From Tubiluchus corallicola (taxonomy: Eukaryota; Priapulida; Priapulimorpha; Priapulimorphida; Tubiluchidae), in assembly GCA_030141605.1 (NCBI GenBank), contig JAQGDQ010001316.1:7501-47707 (forward strand): a stretch of DNA of 40,207 bases, written 5' to 3'. A program made the translations under genes and the position numbers. Of this stretch, positions 19,781-30,460 are shown piece after piece. Numbering within the stretch: the stretch's first letter is position 1; the number at the start of each line of letters is the position of its first letter. Under the pieces are notes generated by a model that did no database searches, was not told where the DNA came from, and worked only from the letters and a program-made list of their open reading frames with translations.

Positions 19781-20743
19781 TCACACATAAGCTTTACTGG
19801 GTCTAGCAGGAGCACCTCTTCTAGACACAGGAGGAGGCTTTGAAACTGATTCCATCACACCACCGTGCAAGTTGAAATCCTTCGCTAGATGATGTGTATA
19901 AGAACTGCTCGGTGATTTACTCCTCGCATCTACTTCTACGACTGCATAATGCTTTGAGGGGTCAACTGAGGTCAAGGTCAACGAGGGGTCAACTCGCAAA
20001 TCGTGGGCATTATTGTTCCACGATGTATTACGTTTTAAATCTAATTCATCTGATGCAGAACTAACATTTGTACTGAATGTTCCAGCGTTTTGAGCAACGT
20101 TTTTATTTTGTCGATTAGATGTGTCACATCTGTCACGTGACGCAACATTCTGACCAACCTTATGACGACTGTGATGTCTACAGGGTAACTTTGGCTTCTT
20201 TTTCTGCATGAGGTAATCCCCATTTTTGGGCGTGTCCCTGTCAACTGGAGATACAAGCAGGGCTTCGTCTATAGACTCGTATATGTGACCTTGAACCTTG
20301 TCGTCACGTGGACTTTCTTTTATGGCTTCATTATCTAAATGGACGTGGGAGGAATGGTCAGTTTCAGTTCTGTACGGCTGGAATGGTTTTATTGCACTCT
20401 TGGATGACGTATTTATATCAGGCAACTCCGAAAGTGGTTTAGTCCATAAAACTTTTGCACCCTGAGTCATTGCTGATGGTGAAGCCATTTCATCCCCGTA
20501 ACGATTTCTGCCACCAGGCGACGCTGCGTTTCTGTGCAGAGGAGAGCAGAGGGCGGACAAACCCAGCCTGACTCCCGTTTTCTTGCCTGCTCTCGAGTCC
20601 TCTATTCCAAACGACTGGAACTCTGGCTTCTCTGGAAGTTCCCGGTCCTGCCTCACCAACTGACTAGCTTTGTTGGATTTTTCTGGCACTATGGTCGTCG
20701 TCCATAGTGGAAAGTTTTGCGAGAAAAATTCTTGGGACGGAAT
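19781..20743 (-). CDS. Terminal exon: cytoplasmic tail of a single-pass membrane protein
   Basis: Acceptor TTTTTTTCCAG precedes 20743; the exon reads 320 codons in phase 0 (IPSQEFFSQNF...) to TGA at 19783-19781. It is the bulk of the tail (residues 119-438 of the visible protein). Visible features: hydrophilic, Ser/Lys/Asp-rich and probably disordered; tyrosine motifs HIYESIDE (Y-x-x-hydrophobic), GDYLMQ (YxxQ type) and KHYAVVEVD; a basic patch KKKPKLPCRHHSRHK; and at the C-terminus KPPPVSRRGAPARPSKAYV, with RGAPARP (class I SH3 ligand form), PARPSK (class II form) and a hydrophobic -AYV end that could be a PDZ ligand. The first 18 codons lie upstream of the first GTG, which confirms that this is a spliced exon and not an independent gene. 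I infer an adaptor-binding signalling or trafficking tail; the family is not recognised. Confidence 0.88.
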   Translation of the reverse strand: MPSQEFFSQNFPLWTTTIVPEKSNKASQLVRQDRELPEKPEFQSFGIEDSRAGKKTGVRLGLSALCSPLHRNAASPGGRNRYGDEMASPSAMTQGAKVLWTKPLSELPDINTSSKSAIKPFQPYRTETDHSSHVHLDNEAIKESPRDDKVQGHIYESIDEALLVSPVDRDTPKNGDYLMQKKKPKLPCRHHSRHKVGQNVASRDRCDTSNRQNKNVAQNAGTFSTNVSSASDELDLKRNTSWNNNAHDLRVDPSLTLTSVDPSKHYAVVEVDARSKSPSSSYTHHLAKDFNLHGGVMESVSKPPPVSRRGAPARPSKAYV

Positions 20744-21107
20744 CTGGAAAAAAATGAATCATGAGCAAAATTCCTATGACGGAATCTACAAAAGAGATGA
20801 GTCAGCCAATGAGGACACGATTAACCACCAAAAAATCCCCTCTTGTCCCCTTTATTTAATTTGGCAGTAAAAGAAAAGACAACCGACCCCTGCCTAATGG
20901 ACAATAATAGTATAAAGTGAATTCTCATGTGAATATGGAAAAAACGGTCTTACATTTTAACACAATAAAAGCTGGATTACGTATACACACTTGCAACTAT
21001 TAAGCCAATACGGGAAGGAATCCCAAGACAAAGTTGTGACCTCAGCAACACTGCTGATGCTGCCATCTAATAGAAAAAAGGGAATTAATGTGTTTTTTTA
21101 ATCTTAC

Positions 21108-21207
21108 CTGAACGTGGGTGTCGTACAAGTTTGAATTATTCAATGACGACGTTGTTTCGTGGCTCCCTCTGGGCGGATATTTAGCTTCTAGTTTCCGCCT
21201 CCGCTTC
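21108..21207 (-). CDS. Juxtamembrane exon of the same membrane protein
   Basis: Acceptor TGCTTTGCACAG then 100 nt ending GTTCAG with donor GTAAGAT. The first base completes an Arg codon with the AG of the exon at 38308, and 33 codons follow: KRRRKLEAKYPPRG, then SHETTSSLNNSNLYDTHVQ. The basic KRRRK directly after a transmembrane helix is the classic cytoplasmic stop-transfer signal. NLYDT is a possible phosphotyrosine site. Phases in (2) and out (0) match both neighbours exactly, which is the strongest evidence that these three exons form one gene. Intron to the next exon is only 364 bp (20744-21107), whereas the one upstream is 17.1 kb. A poly(G) run on the plus strand (about 21255-21268, poly(C) in the transcript) lies about 50 bp upstream of the acceptor. 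Confidence 0.88.
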
Positions 21208-21349
21208 CTGTGCAAAGCAAAAATTCGAGTTAGTTGCAATTATGTCCACCAGGGTGGGGGGGGGGGGGAATTGCGTGCTTGGTGCTGAACATTGACCTGT
21301 TTCGTTTGAAGACTAAACCTCAAAAACTACGCCTAAGGCCATTTTTTTA

Positions 21350-21925
21350 CTAATGGCAGGTCAAAGGTGACCAATATAGATCAAAGGCGACCAATGACAG
21401 GTCAAAAGTAACCAACACAGGTCAAAGGTGACGAATGACAGGTCAAAGGTGACCAATGACAGGTTAAAAGTAACCAATGCAGGTCAAAGGTGACCAGTGA
21501 CAGGTCAAAGGTAACCCATACAGGTCAAAGGTGACCAATGACAGGTGAAATGAAACCCATTCAGGTCAAAGGTGACTAATGACAGATCAAAGGTAACCCA
21601 TACAGGTCAAAAGTGACCAATGACAGGTCAAAAGTAACCAATGCAGGTCAAAGGTGACCAGTGACAGGTCAAAGGTAAACCATATAGGTCAAAGGTGACC
21701 AATGACAGGTCAAAAGAAACCTATTTAGGTCAAAGGTAACCAATGACAGGTCAAAGGTAACCTATACAGGTCAAATGTGACCAATGACAGATCAAAGGTG
21801 ATCAATACAGGTCAAAAGTGACCACGTGACAGGTCAAAGTGCTGAACACCATGTGACAGGTCAATAGTGTAGACCAATGACAGGTAGAAATGTAAACCCA
21901 TTCAGGTCAAAGGTGACTATATGTA
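21350..21925. repeat. About 20-40-bp tandem repeat of DR1-like nuclear-receptor motifs
   Basis: About 25 units of ACAGGTCAAAGGTGACCAAT, many alternating with a GGTAACCCAT or AAGTAACCAATG form, so the true period is about 40 bp. AGGTCAAAGGTGA differs in one base from the consensus DR1 AGGTCAAAGGTCA. The array lies in intron sequence about 150-700 bp upstream of the exon at 21108-21207. Whether this is regulatory or only a sequence coincidence amplified by tandem duplication cannot be told from sequence. Confidence 0.9.
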
Positions 21926-22504
21926 CATGATCAATCTAGCCATGATTATTTGAGATGCAAACATAAAAGCGTTTATTCATATAATCAAGCAAATTTGTAT
22001 TTGTCCCAGCATCCCAAGACGAACTTCTGTCAACAAAAGCCTACGTCCAGGGCTGATCCAGCATTGATGAGGGTGCATACAGGGAGCACCCCGTAGCATG
22101 CTACTCCAAAATGTTTCATTTCTATATTTAGGTAACTCGGGCACAAAGCCTCGCTTCGAGCCTTTTTGGCAGATCCAGTACAGGATGCCGTGATTTGACT
22201 CGAAGCACGAAACCTGGCGCCGCCACACATGTGGATAATTCGATCAGAGCAATAGCGTGTTTTCTCTTGTATCAGAAATAGAAGCCAAATTACGTTATGC
22301 GGGCGAATATACTCTAATAAAAGATGGAAGATAAAAAGAATTACTTTATTGCATCACTTTTGAATGGGTGACTGTATTGCGCCAGGTTTCGAGGGAATGC
22401 GTCCCGGGAGATGACATAGAATCTGATACGTGCCGTAGCCGTAGCTGTAGCTGTAGCTGTAGCTGATGTTTTTTAAAGAAAATGCCAAGTCTTCTTGAAA
22501 GTTA
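21926..22504. other. Intron sequence without exon; short inverted repeat
   Basis: No exon is supported; overlapping minus-strand open frames at 21977-22230 lack acceptors and donors in suitable places. A 13-bp perfect inverted pair CGAAACCTGGCGC (22208-22220) and GCGCCAGGTTTCG (22379-22391) encloses 158 bp. A short (TAGCTG)n run is at 22435-22464. Confidence 0.4.
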
Positions 22505-22590
22505 GGCTCATTTTCATGTTCCAAAAACGATTTTAGAACGATTTACAGTAATGAAACTGCAATAAGTGCCTCGTGTTATTAGTAATATTT
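22505..22590 (+). repeat. Dispersed repeat family D, partial copy
   Basis: ACGATTTACAGTAATGAAAC, TGCAATAAGTGCCTCGTG and TTATTAGTAAT match the 8.7-kb copy. It runs directly into the 28-bp array, which may have formed from or inserted at its end. Confidence 0.5.
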
Positions 22591-24996
22591 GCAATATGGT
22601 CTATTCAGTACTTTATTTGCAACATGGTCTATTCAGTACTTTATATGCAATATGGTCTATTCAGTACTTTATTTGCAATATGGTCTATTCAGTACTTTAT
22701 TTGCAATATGGTCTATTCAGTACTTTATTTGCAATATGGTCTATTCAGTACTTTATTTGCAATATGGTCATTTCAGTACTTTATTTGCACTATGGTCTAT
22801 TCAATATTTTATTTGCAATATGATCAATTCAGTACTTTATTTGCAATATGATCAATTCAGTACTTTATTTGCAATATGGTCAATTCAGTACTTTATTTGC
22901 ACTATAGTCTATTCAGTACTTTATTTGCAATATGGTCTATCCAGTACTTTATTTGCAATATAGTCTATTCAGTACTTTATTTGCAATATGGTCTATTCAG
23001 TACTTTATTTGCAACAAGGTCTATTCAGTACTTTATTTGCAATATGGTCTATTCAGTACTTTATTTGCACTATGGTCTATTCAGTACTTTATTTGCAATA
23101 TGGTCTATTCAGTACTTTATTTGCAATATGGTCTATTCAGCACTTTATTTGCAATATGGTCTATTCAGTACTTTATTTGCACTATGGTCTATTCAGTACT
23201 TTATTTACAATATGGTCTATTCAGTACTTTATTTGCAATATGGTCTATTCAGTACTTTATTTGCAATATGGTCTATTCAGTACTTTATTTGCAATATGGT
23301 CTATTCAGTACTTTATTTGCAATATGGTCATTTCAGTACTTTATTTGCACTATGGTCTATTCAATATTTTATTTGCAATATGATCAATTCAGTACTTTAT
23401 TTGCAATATGATCAATTCAGTACTTTATTTGCAATATGGTCAATTCAGTACTTTATTTGCACTATAGTCTATTCAGTACTTTATTTGCAATATGGTCTAC
23501 TTCAATATTTCAGTCTTTTTATATGATCTATATTTTATTTGCAATATGGTCTATTCAATACTTTATTTGCACTATAGTCTATTCAGTACTTTATTTGCAA
23601 TATAGTCTATTCAGTACTTTTTTTGCACTATAGTCTATTCAGTACTTTATTTGCAATATGGTCTATTCAGTACTTTATTTGCAATATATCATTCAGACTT
23701 ATTTGCAATATGGTCTATTCAGTACTTTATTTGCAATATAGTCTATTCAGTACTTTATTTGCAATATGGTCTATTCAGTACTTTATTTGCAACATGGTCT
23801 ATTCAGTACTTTATTTGCAATATGGTCTATTCAGTACTTTATTTGCACTATGGTCTATTCAGTACTTTATTTGCAATATGGTCTATTCAGTACTTTATTT
23901 GCACTATGGTCTATTCAGTACTTTATTTGCAATATGGTCTATTCAGTATTTTATTTGCAATATGGTCCATTCAGTACTTTATTTATAATATGGTCTATTC
24001 AGTACTTTATTTGCAATATGGTCTGTTCAGTATTTTATTTGCAGTATGGTCTATTCAGTACTTTATTTACAATATGGTCTATTCAGTTCTTTTGTTTGCA
24101 CTATGATCTATTCAGTACATTATTTGCAACATGATCCATTCAGCACTTTATTTGCACTGTGGTCTTTCAGTACTTTATTTGCAATATGGTCTATTCAGTA
24201 CTTTATTTGCACTATAGTCTATTCAGTACTTTATTTGCAATATGGTCTATTCAGTACTTTATTTGCAATATAGTCTATTCAGTACTTTATTTGCAATATA
24301 GTCTATTCAGTACTTTATTTGCAATATAGTCTATTCAGTTCTTTATTTGCAATATAGTCTATTCAGTACTTTATTTGCACCATGGTATATTCAGTACTTT
24401 ATTTGCACTATGGTATATTCAGTACTTTATTTGCAATATAGTCTATTCAGCACTCTATTTGCACTATAGTCTATTCAGTACTTTATTTGCAATATAGTCT
24501 ATTCAGTACTTTATTTGCAATATAGTCTATTCAGTACTTTATTTGCACCATGGTATATTCAGTACTTTATTTGCACTATGGTATATTCAGTACTTTATTT
24601 GCAATATAGTCTATTCAGCACTCTATTTGCACTACAGTCTATTCAGTACTTTATTTGCACTATAGTCTATTCAGTATTTTATTTGCAATATAGTCTATTC
24701 AGTACTTTATTTGCACTATAGTCTATTCAGTACTTTATTTGCAATATGGTCTATTCAGTACTTTATTTGCACTATAGTCTATTCAGTACTTTATTTGCAA
24801 TATAGTCTATTCAGTACTTTATTTGCAATATAGTCTATTCAGTACTTTATTTGCACCATGGTATATTCAGTACTTTATTTGCACTATGGTATATTCAGTA
24901 CTTTATTTGCAATATAGTCTATTCAGCACTCTATTTGCACTATAGTCTATTCAGTACATTATTTGCACTATAGTCTATTCAGTACTTTATTTGCAA
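22588..24996. repeat. 28-bp tandem array, about 85 copies
   Basis: Unit GTCTATTCAGTACTTTATTT + GCAATATG (28 bp), about 2.4 kb, with simple variants (GCACTATG, GCAATATA, GCACCATG, GTATATTC) and larger internal duplications: the block 22700-22925 is repeated at 23255-23480 with identical variant order, and another at about 24370-24500, 24540-24620 and 24850-24940. The unit has no stop in any of the three plus frames, so all three stay open and read the same 28-residue cycle (longest 216 codons). In the sense strand of the host gene each unit contains AATAAA. Confidence 0.97.
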
Positions 24997-25224
24997 CGCA
25001 TATCAGAGCACGTGTTACTCTCTGTTTTCATGTCATCAGAACTGAAATGGACAAATAATCCCTATAATCCAGTTAGATTAAGCAAACATAATCCTACATA
25101 ATAATCTGATAGCCCAGGCGGCTTTGCATTGCTGTTAAGGACTCTAGGGTGCATATGCTTGTATTTCCATCCACGGGCAAACTGACCTTGTCATGCTAGA
25201 GGACATAGGGATGAGACATCTAGA

Positions 25225-25228
<4 letters not shown>

Positions 25229-25262
<34 letters not shown>

Positions 25263-25324
25263 AGAGAGAGAATGAGTGAGAGGGAGAGAGAGGGCGAGAG
25301 AGAGAGAGAGACACGGAGAGAGAA

Positions 25325-25408
<84 letters not shown>

Positions 25409-25536
25409 AGAGAAAGAGAAAGAGAAAGAGAAAGAGAAAGAGAAAGAGAAAGAGAAAGAGAAAGAGAAAGAGAAAGAGAAAGAGAAAGAGAAAGAGAGAG
25501 AATGAGTGAGAGGGAGAGAGATACAGGGAAAGAGAA

Positions 25537-25571
<35 letters not shown>

Positions 25572-25797
25572 CAGGGAGATGGAGAAAGAGAGACAGGGAG
25601 AGAGAGAGGGAGAGAGAGAAAGAGAGACAGGGAGAGAGAGAGGGAGAGAGAGAAAGAGAGAGACAGGGAGAGAGGGGGGAGAGAGAGAAAGAGAGACAGG
25701 GAGAGAGAGAGGGAGATGGAGAAAGAGAGACAGGGAGAGAGAGAGGGAGAGAGAGAAAGAGAGAGACAGGGAGAGAGGGGGGAGAGGAGAAAGAATG
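25229..25797. repeat. (GA)n / (GAAAGA)n polypurine tract, 570 bp
   Basis: Almost pure purine on the plus strand: (GA)n, a central block of GAAAGA hexamers at about 25400-25500, and GACAGGGAGA-containing 50-60-bp units towards the right. Such mirror-symmetric tracts can form triplex DNA. Open frames on either strand (Arg/Glu or Ser/Leu) are by-products. Confidence 0.97.
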
Positions 25798-26173
25798 AAA
25801 TACTTTTGCAATCCAGGATGGCAATAAGAGAACTAAGGAATATGAATAAAACAAATTAAAAAAACATTTATAAAGACAGCAAAGCTTAAAAATAACTATC
25901 AATGGCAGATCACATAAAACAGTTTTATTCAATGGCTGCCCGTAATCGGATTATTCATTTAATTTTGTTCCAAACACAGGTCAACAGAGTTTCAGGTAAA
26001 TCCAGGTAAATGACAATTTTGCAATAAGCAGGAAATGCTCCTGCTTCAGATAATAAAACCTGGTTGGGATGCTCAGCTTTATAAAATGAAAACCAAATTT
26101 TCCCAAATATCAAAGGGCAAAACAAAAGGAGACATTGTACTTGGCTTCACCTGGCTTCTATAAGTGTGTTAAT
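25798..26173. other. Intron sequence; nothing seen
   Basis: AT-rich unique sequence between two microsatellites. Confidence 0.4.
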
Positions 26174-26605
26174 CATTCATTCGTTCGTTCGTTCATTCAT
26201 TCATTCATTCATTCATTCATTAATTCATTCATTCATTCATTCATTCATTCATTCATTCATGCATTCATTCATTCATTCATTCATTCATTCATGCATTCTC
26301 ATTCATTTGTTCGCTTATTTATTTGTTCGTTCATTCGTTCGTTCGCTCATTCATTTATTCGTTTGTTCGCTTGTCCATTCACTCACTCACTCATGCATCC
26401 ATTCATTCGCTGATATATTCGTTCGTTCATTCATTCGTTCGTTCATTCATTTATTCATTCATTCATTCATTCACTCAGTCACCCATTTATTCGTTCGTTC
26501 GCTTGTCCATTTACTCGCTCACTCATTCGTCCATTCATTCATTCATTCGCTCATTTATTCTTCCGTTCGTTCGTTCATTCGTTCGCTCATTCATTCTTTC
26601 ATGCA
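26174..26605. repeat. (ATTC)n tetranucleotide array
   Basis: About 430 bp of ATTC with GTTC, GCTC and TATT variants on the plus strand. The opposite-orientation array (GAAT)n starts at 27124, so the two are complementary arms around a 520-bp spacer. Confidence 0.95.
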
Positions 26606-27123
26606 TTTATATACCCATTACACACACTAATTTTCTAAACTATTTTATAAATTGTCCAATGGAGCACTTCCTTCCAATTTTCACATTTCCTGTCAACCCA
26701 CTTGAATGGCAATTTTACTCTAAAAGCACCACAAAGAATTTCGCGCATTCAGGGCCTAAAACATCCCAAACAAAAACAGTTTTATCCGCCGAGGTCATTA
26801 AAGTTAAACGCTTAATCAACCAGCGACTTCATTCACAAAGAACGCGACTGACCATGGTCCACTTGTGGGTGTGAATAGTGGTCATTCTCTGCGTCAACCA
26901 GCTGGAAAATTGGAATCAAGAGAAAGCTGAAATCAAAGCGAGGGTTTGTGTAAATTTGACGAGTTTTAAATTGACCTGTTGGATTAAGTGACAAGACTGG
27001 ATTAAGTGGCTTATCTCAAGAGCTAATCTTAATACAGAAGACTAGACATTAAGAGTGTTTGTGGACAGGGTACGTACTGTAGAAATGCTACAATTAAACA
27101 AGACACTCCGTATGAAATAATGA
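26606..27123. other. Spacer between complementary tetranucleotide arrays; no gene
   Basis: Unique sequence; I see no exon in it and no clear homology between its two ends. Confidence 0.4.
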
Positions 27124-28070
27124 ATTAATCAATAAACGAATGAACGAACGAACGAACGAACGAACGAACGAACGAACGAACGAACGAACGAATGAATGAA
27201 TGAATGAACGAACGAATGAATGAATGAATGAATGAACAAACAAATAAACAAATAAGTGAAATAATGAATGAATGAATAGTTAAAAGAATGAGTGGAAAAA
27301 TGAATGAATGCATGAATGGATGAATAAATGAATCAATGAAAAACTGAATAAATTAATGAATGAACAAACAAATGAATGAATGAATGAATAAATGAATGAA
27401 TGAATGAATGAATGAATGAATGAATGAATGAATGAATGAATGAATAAATGAATCAATGAAAAACTGAATAAATTAATGAATGAACAAACAAATGAATGAA
27501 TGAATGAATGAATAAACGAATGAATGAATGAATGAATGAATAAACGAATGAATGAATGAATGAATGAACAAACAAATGAATGAATGAATGAATGAACAAA
27601 CAAATGAATGAATGAATGAATGAATAAACGAATGAATGAATGAATGAATGAATGAATGAATGAATGAATGAATGAATGAATAAATAAATGAATCAATGAA
27701 AAACTGAATAAATTAATGAATGAACAAACAAATGAATGAATGAATGAATGAATAAATGAATGAATGAATGAATGAATGCATGAATGAATAAATAAATGAA
27801 TCAATGAAAAACTGAATAAATTAATGAATGAACAAACAAATGAGTGAATGAATGAATGAATGAATGAATGAATGAATGAATGAATGAATGAATGAATGAA
27901 TGAATGAATGAATGAATGAATAAATGCATAGATGAATAAATGAGTCAATGAAAGACTGAATAAATTGATGAATGAACTAACAAATGAATGAATGAATGAA
28001 TGAACGAACGAACGAACGAACGAACGAACGAACGAACGAATGAGTTCCGAATAAATGAACGGAAAAATCA
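27124..28070. repeat. (GAAT)n / (GAAC)n array with a higher-order unit
   Basis: (GAAC)n at 27138-27190 and again at 28002-28040, bracketing (GAAT)n. Inside, the non-simple segment AATCAATGAAAAACTGAATA followed by AATTAATGAATGAACAAACA recurs at about 27330, 27450, 27690 and 27800 (and diverged at 27935), marking segmental duplications within the microsatellite. Confidence 0.95.
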
Positions 28071-28828
28071 AATGATGGAATAAATGCACCAAAGAACAAA
28101 CAAAGAACAACAAAAGAAATGAGCATGAGAGTAAATGATTGTACGAACGAACAGACAAACAAACGAACGTTCAAAAGGTGAATAAACTTTTATTTCAGCT
28201 CTGCCCAAAAACAGCACAATATAAAATGAAGCCATACTACATATACAGCACTACAATTCTCAACAGTACTTTATGAAGACACAACTCCCATACCAATAAT
28301 AACTGCGTAGTTTTTATGAATAATTACTTATCCTCTTCCCGGTAATAAGATGTGCAATACTCTACCATGAGGAAGCCAGACAGAGAAGCCAACGTGCTCT
28401 TATTAAGGCACGTGTAAGAAGTAAAAGATTCAATATACTTTGATACTGAAGATATAGTTAATTAGAGCAAAGTCACTATAATTAATGGGTGGGGGGAGGG
28501 GGGAGGGAATTAGTGAACTGTACCCACTGATTGACAAGTGTCCAGCGTTGAATACAGACTGACAGTGATTAGTAAGATCTACAGGAAATCTAATTGCGTT
28601 CGAGCCATTATATAAATGAAAAGATGGATGGATAGCCTTACATTCTTGGCAAATTGGACGGGCAGACAAAGGAAGCCAAATTACAGGGATGAGGAGACTG
28701 CATGAGGAGGAGGAAGCCAAGTGGAAGATGCTATCAAGGAGGCCTGCAGACGAGGACGCTGAGAGGAGATGAAATAAATATGAGAAAGGGAGGAGATTGC
28801 CTTCAAAGAGCCTTCACCTCTCCGCTAT

Positions 28829-28831
<3 letters not shown>
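28071..28831. other. Intron sequence; no exon seen
   Basis: Unique sequence with a G-rich run GGGTGGGGGGAGGGGGGAGG near 28487-28506 (possible G-quadruplex on the plus strand). No splice-bounded coding segment found. Confidence 0.4.
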
Positions 28832-28868
<37 letters not shown>

Positions 28869-28883
28869 CTCTCTCGTCTGCTC

Positions 28884-28927
<44 letters not shown>

Positions 28928-29050
28928 CTTTCTCTCTTTCTCTCGTCTACTCTTCTCTCTGTCCCCTCCTCTTTCTCTCTCTCTCTCTTTCTCGTCTACT
29001 CTTCTCTCTCCCCTCCTTTTTCTCTCCCTCTCTCTCCTCTCTCATCCTCT
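28832..29050. repeat. (CT)n polypyrimidine tract
   Basis: About 220 bp of CT repeats with CTCGTCTACTCTTCTCTCT-type interruptions recurring about every 60 bp. Complementary in orientation to the (GA)n tract at 25229-25797. Confidence 0.95.
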
Positions 29051-29097
29051 TATCCTCTTCATTGTCTTGTTTTCCCAAGGTATTTACTTAAGTCGCA

Positions 29098-29345
29098 TCT
29101 CATCATCATCATCATTATCATCATCAACATTACCACCACCACCATCGTCGTCATCGTCATCATCATCATCATCATCATCATGATCATCATCATCATCATC
29201 GTCATTAAAATCATTGTCTCACTATCACCATCACCATCACCACCACCACAACCGTCACCATCTATACCACCACCATCATCACCACCACGACTGTCACCAT
29301 CTATACCACCACCATCATCACCACCACCACCACCACCACCACTAC
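29098..29345. repeat. (ATC)n/(ACC)n array, left arm of an inverted duplication
   Basis: Triplet repeats interrupted at 29204-29227 by ATTAAAATCATTGTCTCACT + ATCA. That non-repetitive 24-mer recurs in reverse complement at 30202-30225 with one mismatch, proving common origin of the two arms. A CACCATCTATACCACCACCA sub-duplication lies at 29255-29320. Confidence 0.9.
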
Positions 29346-30015
29346 CGTTGACACTCATCATCATTATTATGTTCTCGTTGCACAAAACAATGGCAAAGCG
29401 AGACGAAACTGTCAACGATCTACCTTATTTTATATGATTATGTTTTTAAGCTATTATTATTATGCTTATTGTCCATAACGTCAAGCCTGGGCTATTTAGA
29501 TGGCAGGAAATAACTAATTTGACAAACTTGACATGGCCTTTGTAATTACGAACAATTATCAACTAATGTTTTATTAATAAAATTACGCGCGGTAGCACAA
29601 TGTCTGTATCTATGACCGAGAGCTCTGTGACGCATGACGTAAGCACAAGATTACTACGCGTGATGAATGTAACAATGGCGCCCCCTGATTGCACTTAAAA
29701 TACGGATTGTTTCGCGTTTGTGTCAGAGTTAATGATGACTAAGTGTCAGACATGGGGCACTTATACTAGAATTACAGCCTAGCAGAGCTAACAGATCGGA
29801 TGTGAATGTTAGCGGGGGGTTAGAGTCTTGGGGATACTGTAACTTGATAACATCTCAGCTTCCAGACTTGCAGAGAAGGAATTTCACAAATGTAGGACAA
29901 GCTAACACGTATTAATCAGTGATAGATATTCAATTCTTCTTTAGACAAAGACATTTTCCATTCAGAATTACCAATTGCCTACAATGCAACAAATCATGTT
30001 TTTGCCATCAAGACG
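29346..30015. other. Spacer of the inverted duplication; no gene
   Basis: Unique sequence. It contains CAATGGCGCCCCCTGATTG (29673-29691), whose minus strand has the CTCF-like core CAGGGGGCGCC. No exon seen. Confidence 0.35.

Positions 30016-30460
<445 letters not shown>

Noticed and set aside
19218-19784. His/Asn/Thr/Gln-rich and Cys/Val-rich frames up to 188 codons
   Set aside because: Degenerate pentamer repeat; both strands open; overlaps the end of the true coding exon.
19970-20000. AGGTCAAGGTCA and GGGTCAA words as nuclear-receptor sites
   Set aside because: They lie in the coding exon (opposite strand of a Val/Asp/Pro/Ser/Leu/Thr-coding stretch) and need no regulatory explanation.
21977-22230. 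Overlapping 66- and 83-codon minus-strand frames, considered as an extra exon of the membrane protein
   Set aside because: The exon phases at 38308 and 21108 already join perfectly, and these frames lack flanking splice sites.
22208-22391. 13-bp inverted pair as terminal inverted repeats of a small transposon
   Set aside because: No extension of homology beyond 13 bp and no visible target-site duplication; the inner GGCGCC is self-complementary and inflates the match.
22566-24721. Long open frames (up to 216 codons) in the 28-bp array as membrane proteins
   Set aside because: They arise because the unit lacks stops in all three plus frames; no splice or start context and perfect tandem structure.
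22588-24996. CRISPR-like array of 28-bp direct repeats
   Set aside because: Units are head to tail with no unique spacers, and the locus is in an intron of an animal-type gene.
25144-25932. 262-codon Ser/Leu-rich frame and its Arg/Glu-rich opposite-strand frames
   Set aside because: Translation of a (GA)n/(CT)n microsatellite.
27280-28158. 292-codon Phe/Ile/His/Ser-rich frame
   Set aside because: Translation of the (GAAT)n tetranucleotide array.
25229-29050. (GA)n and (CT)n tracts as proven arms of one inverted duplication
   Set aside because: Orientation fits and the outer flanks share a weak GAGGAnATAnGGATGAGA likeness, but simple sequence alone cannot prove common origin; kept only as part of the wider pattern.
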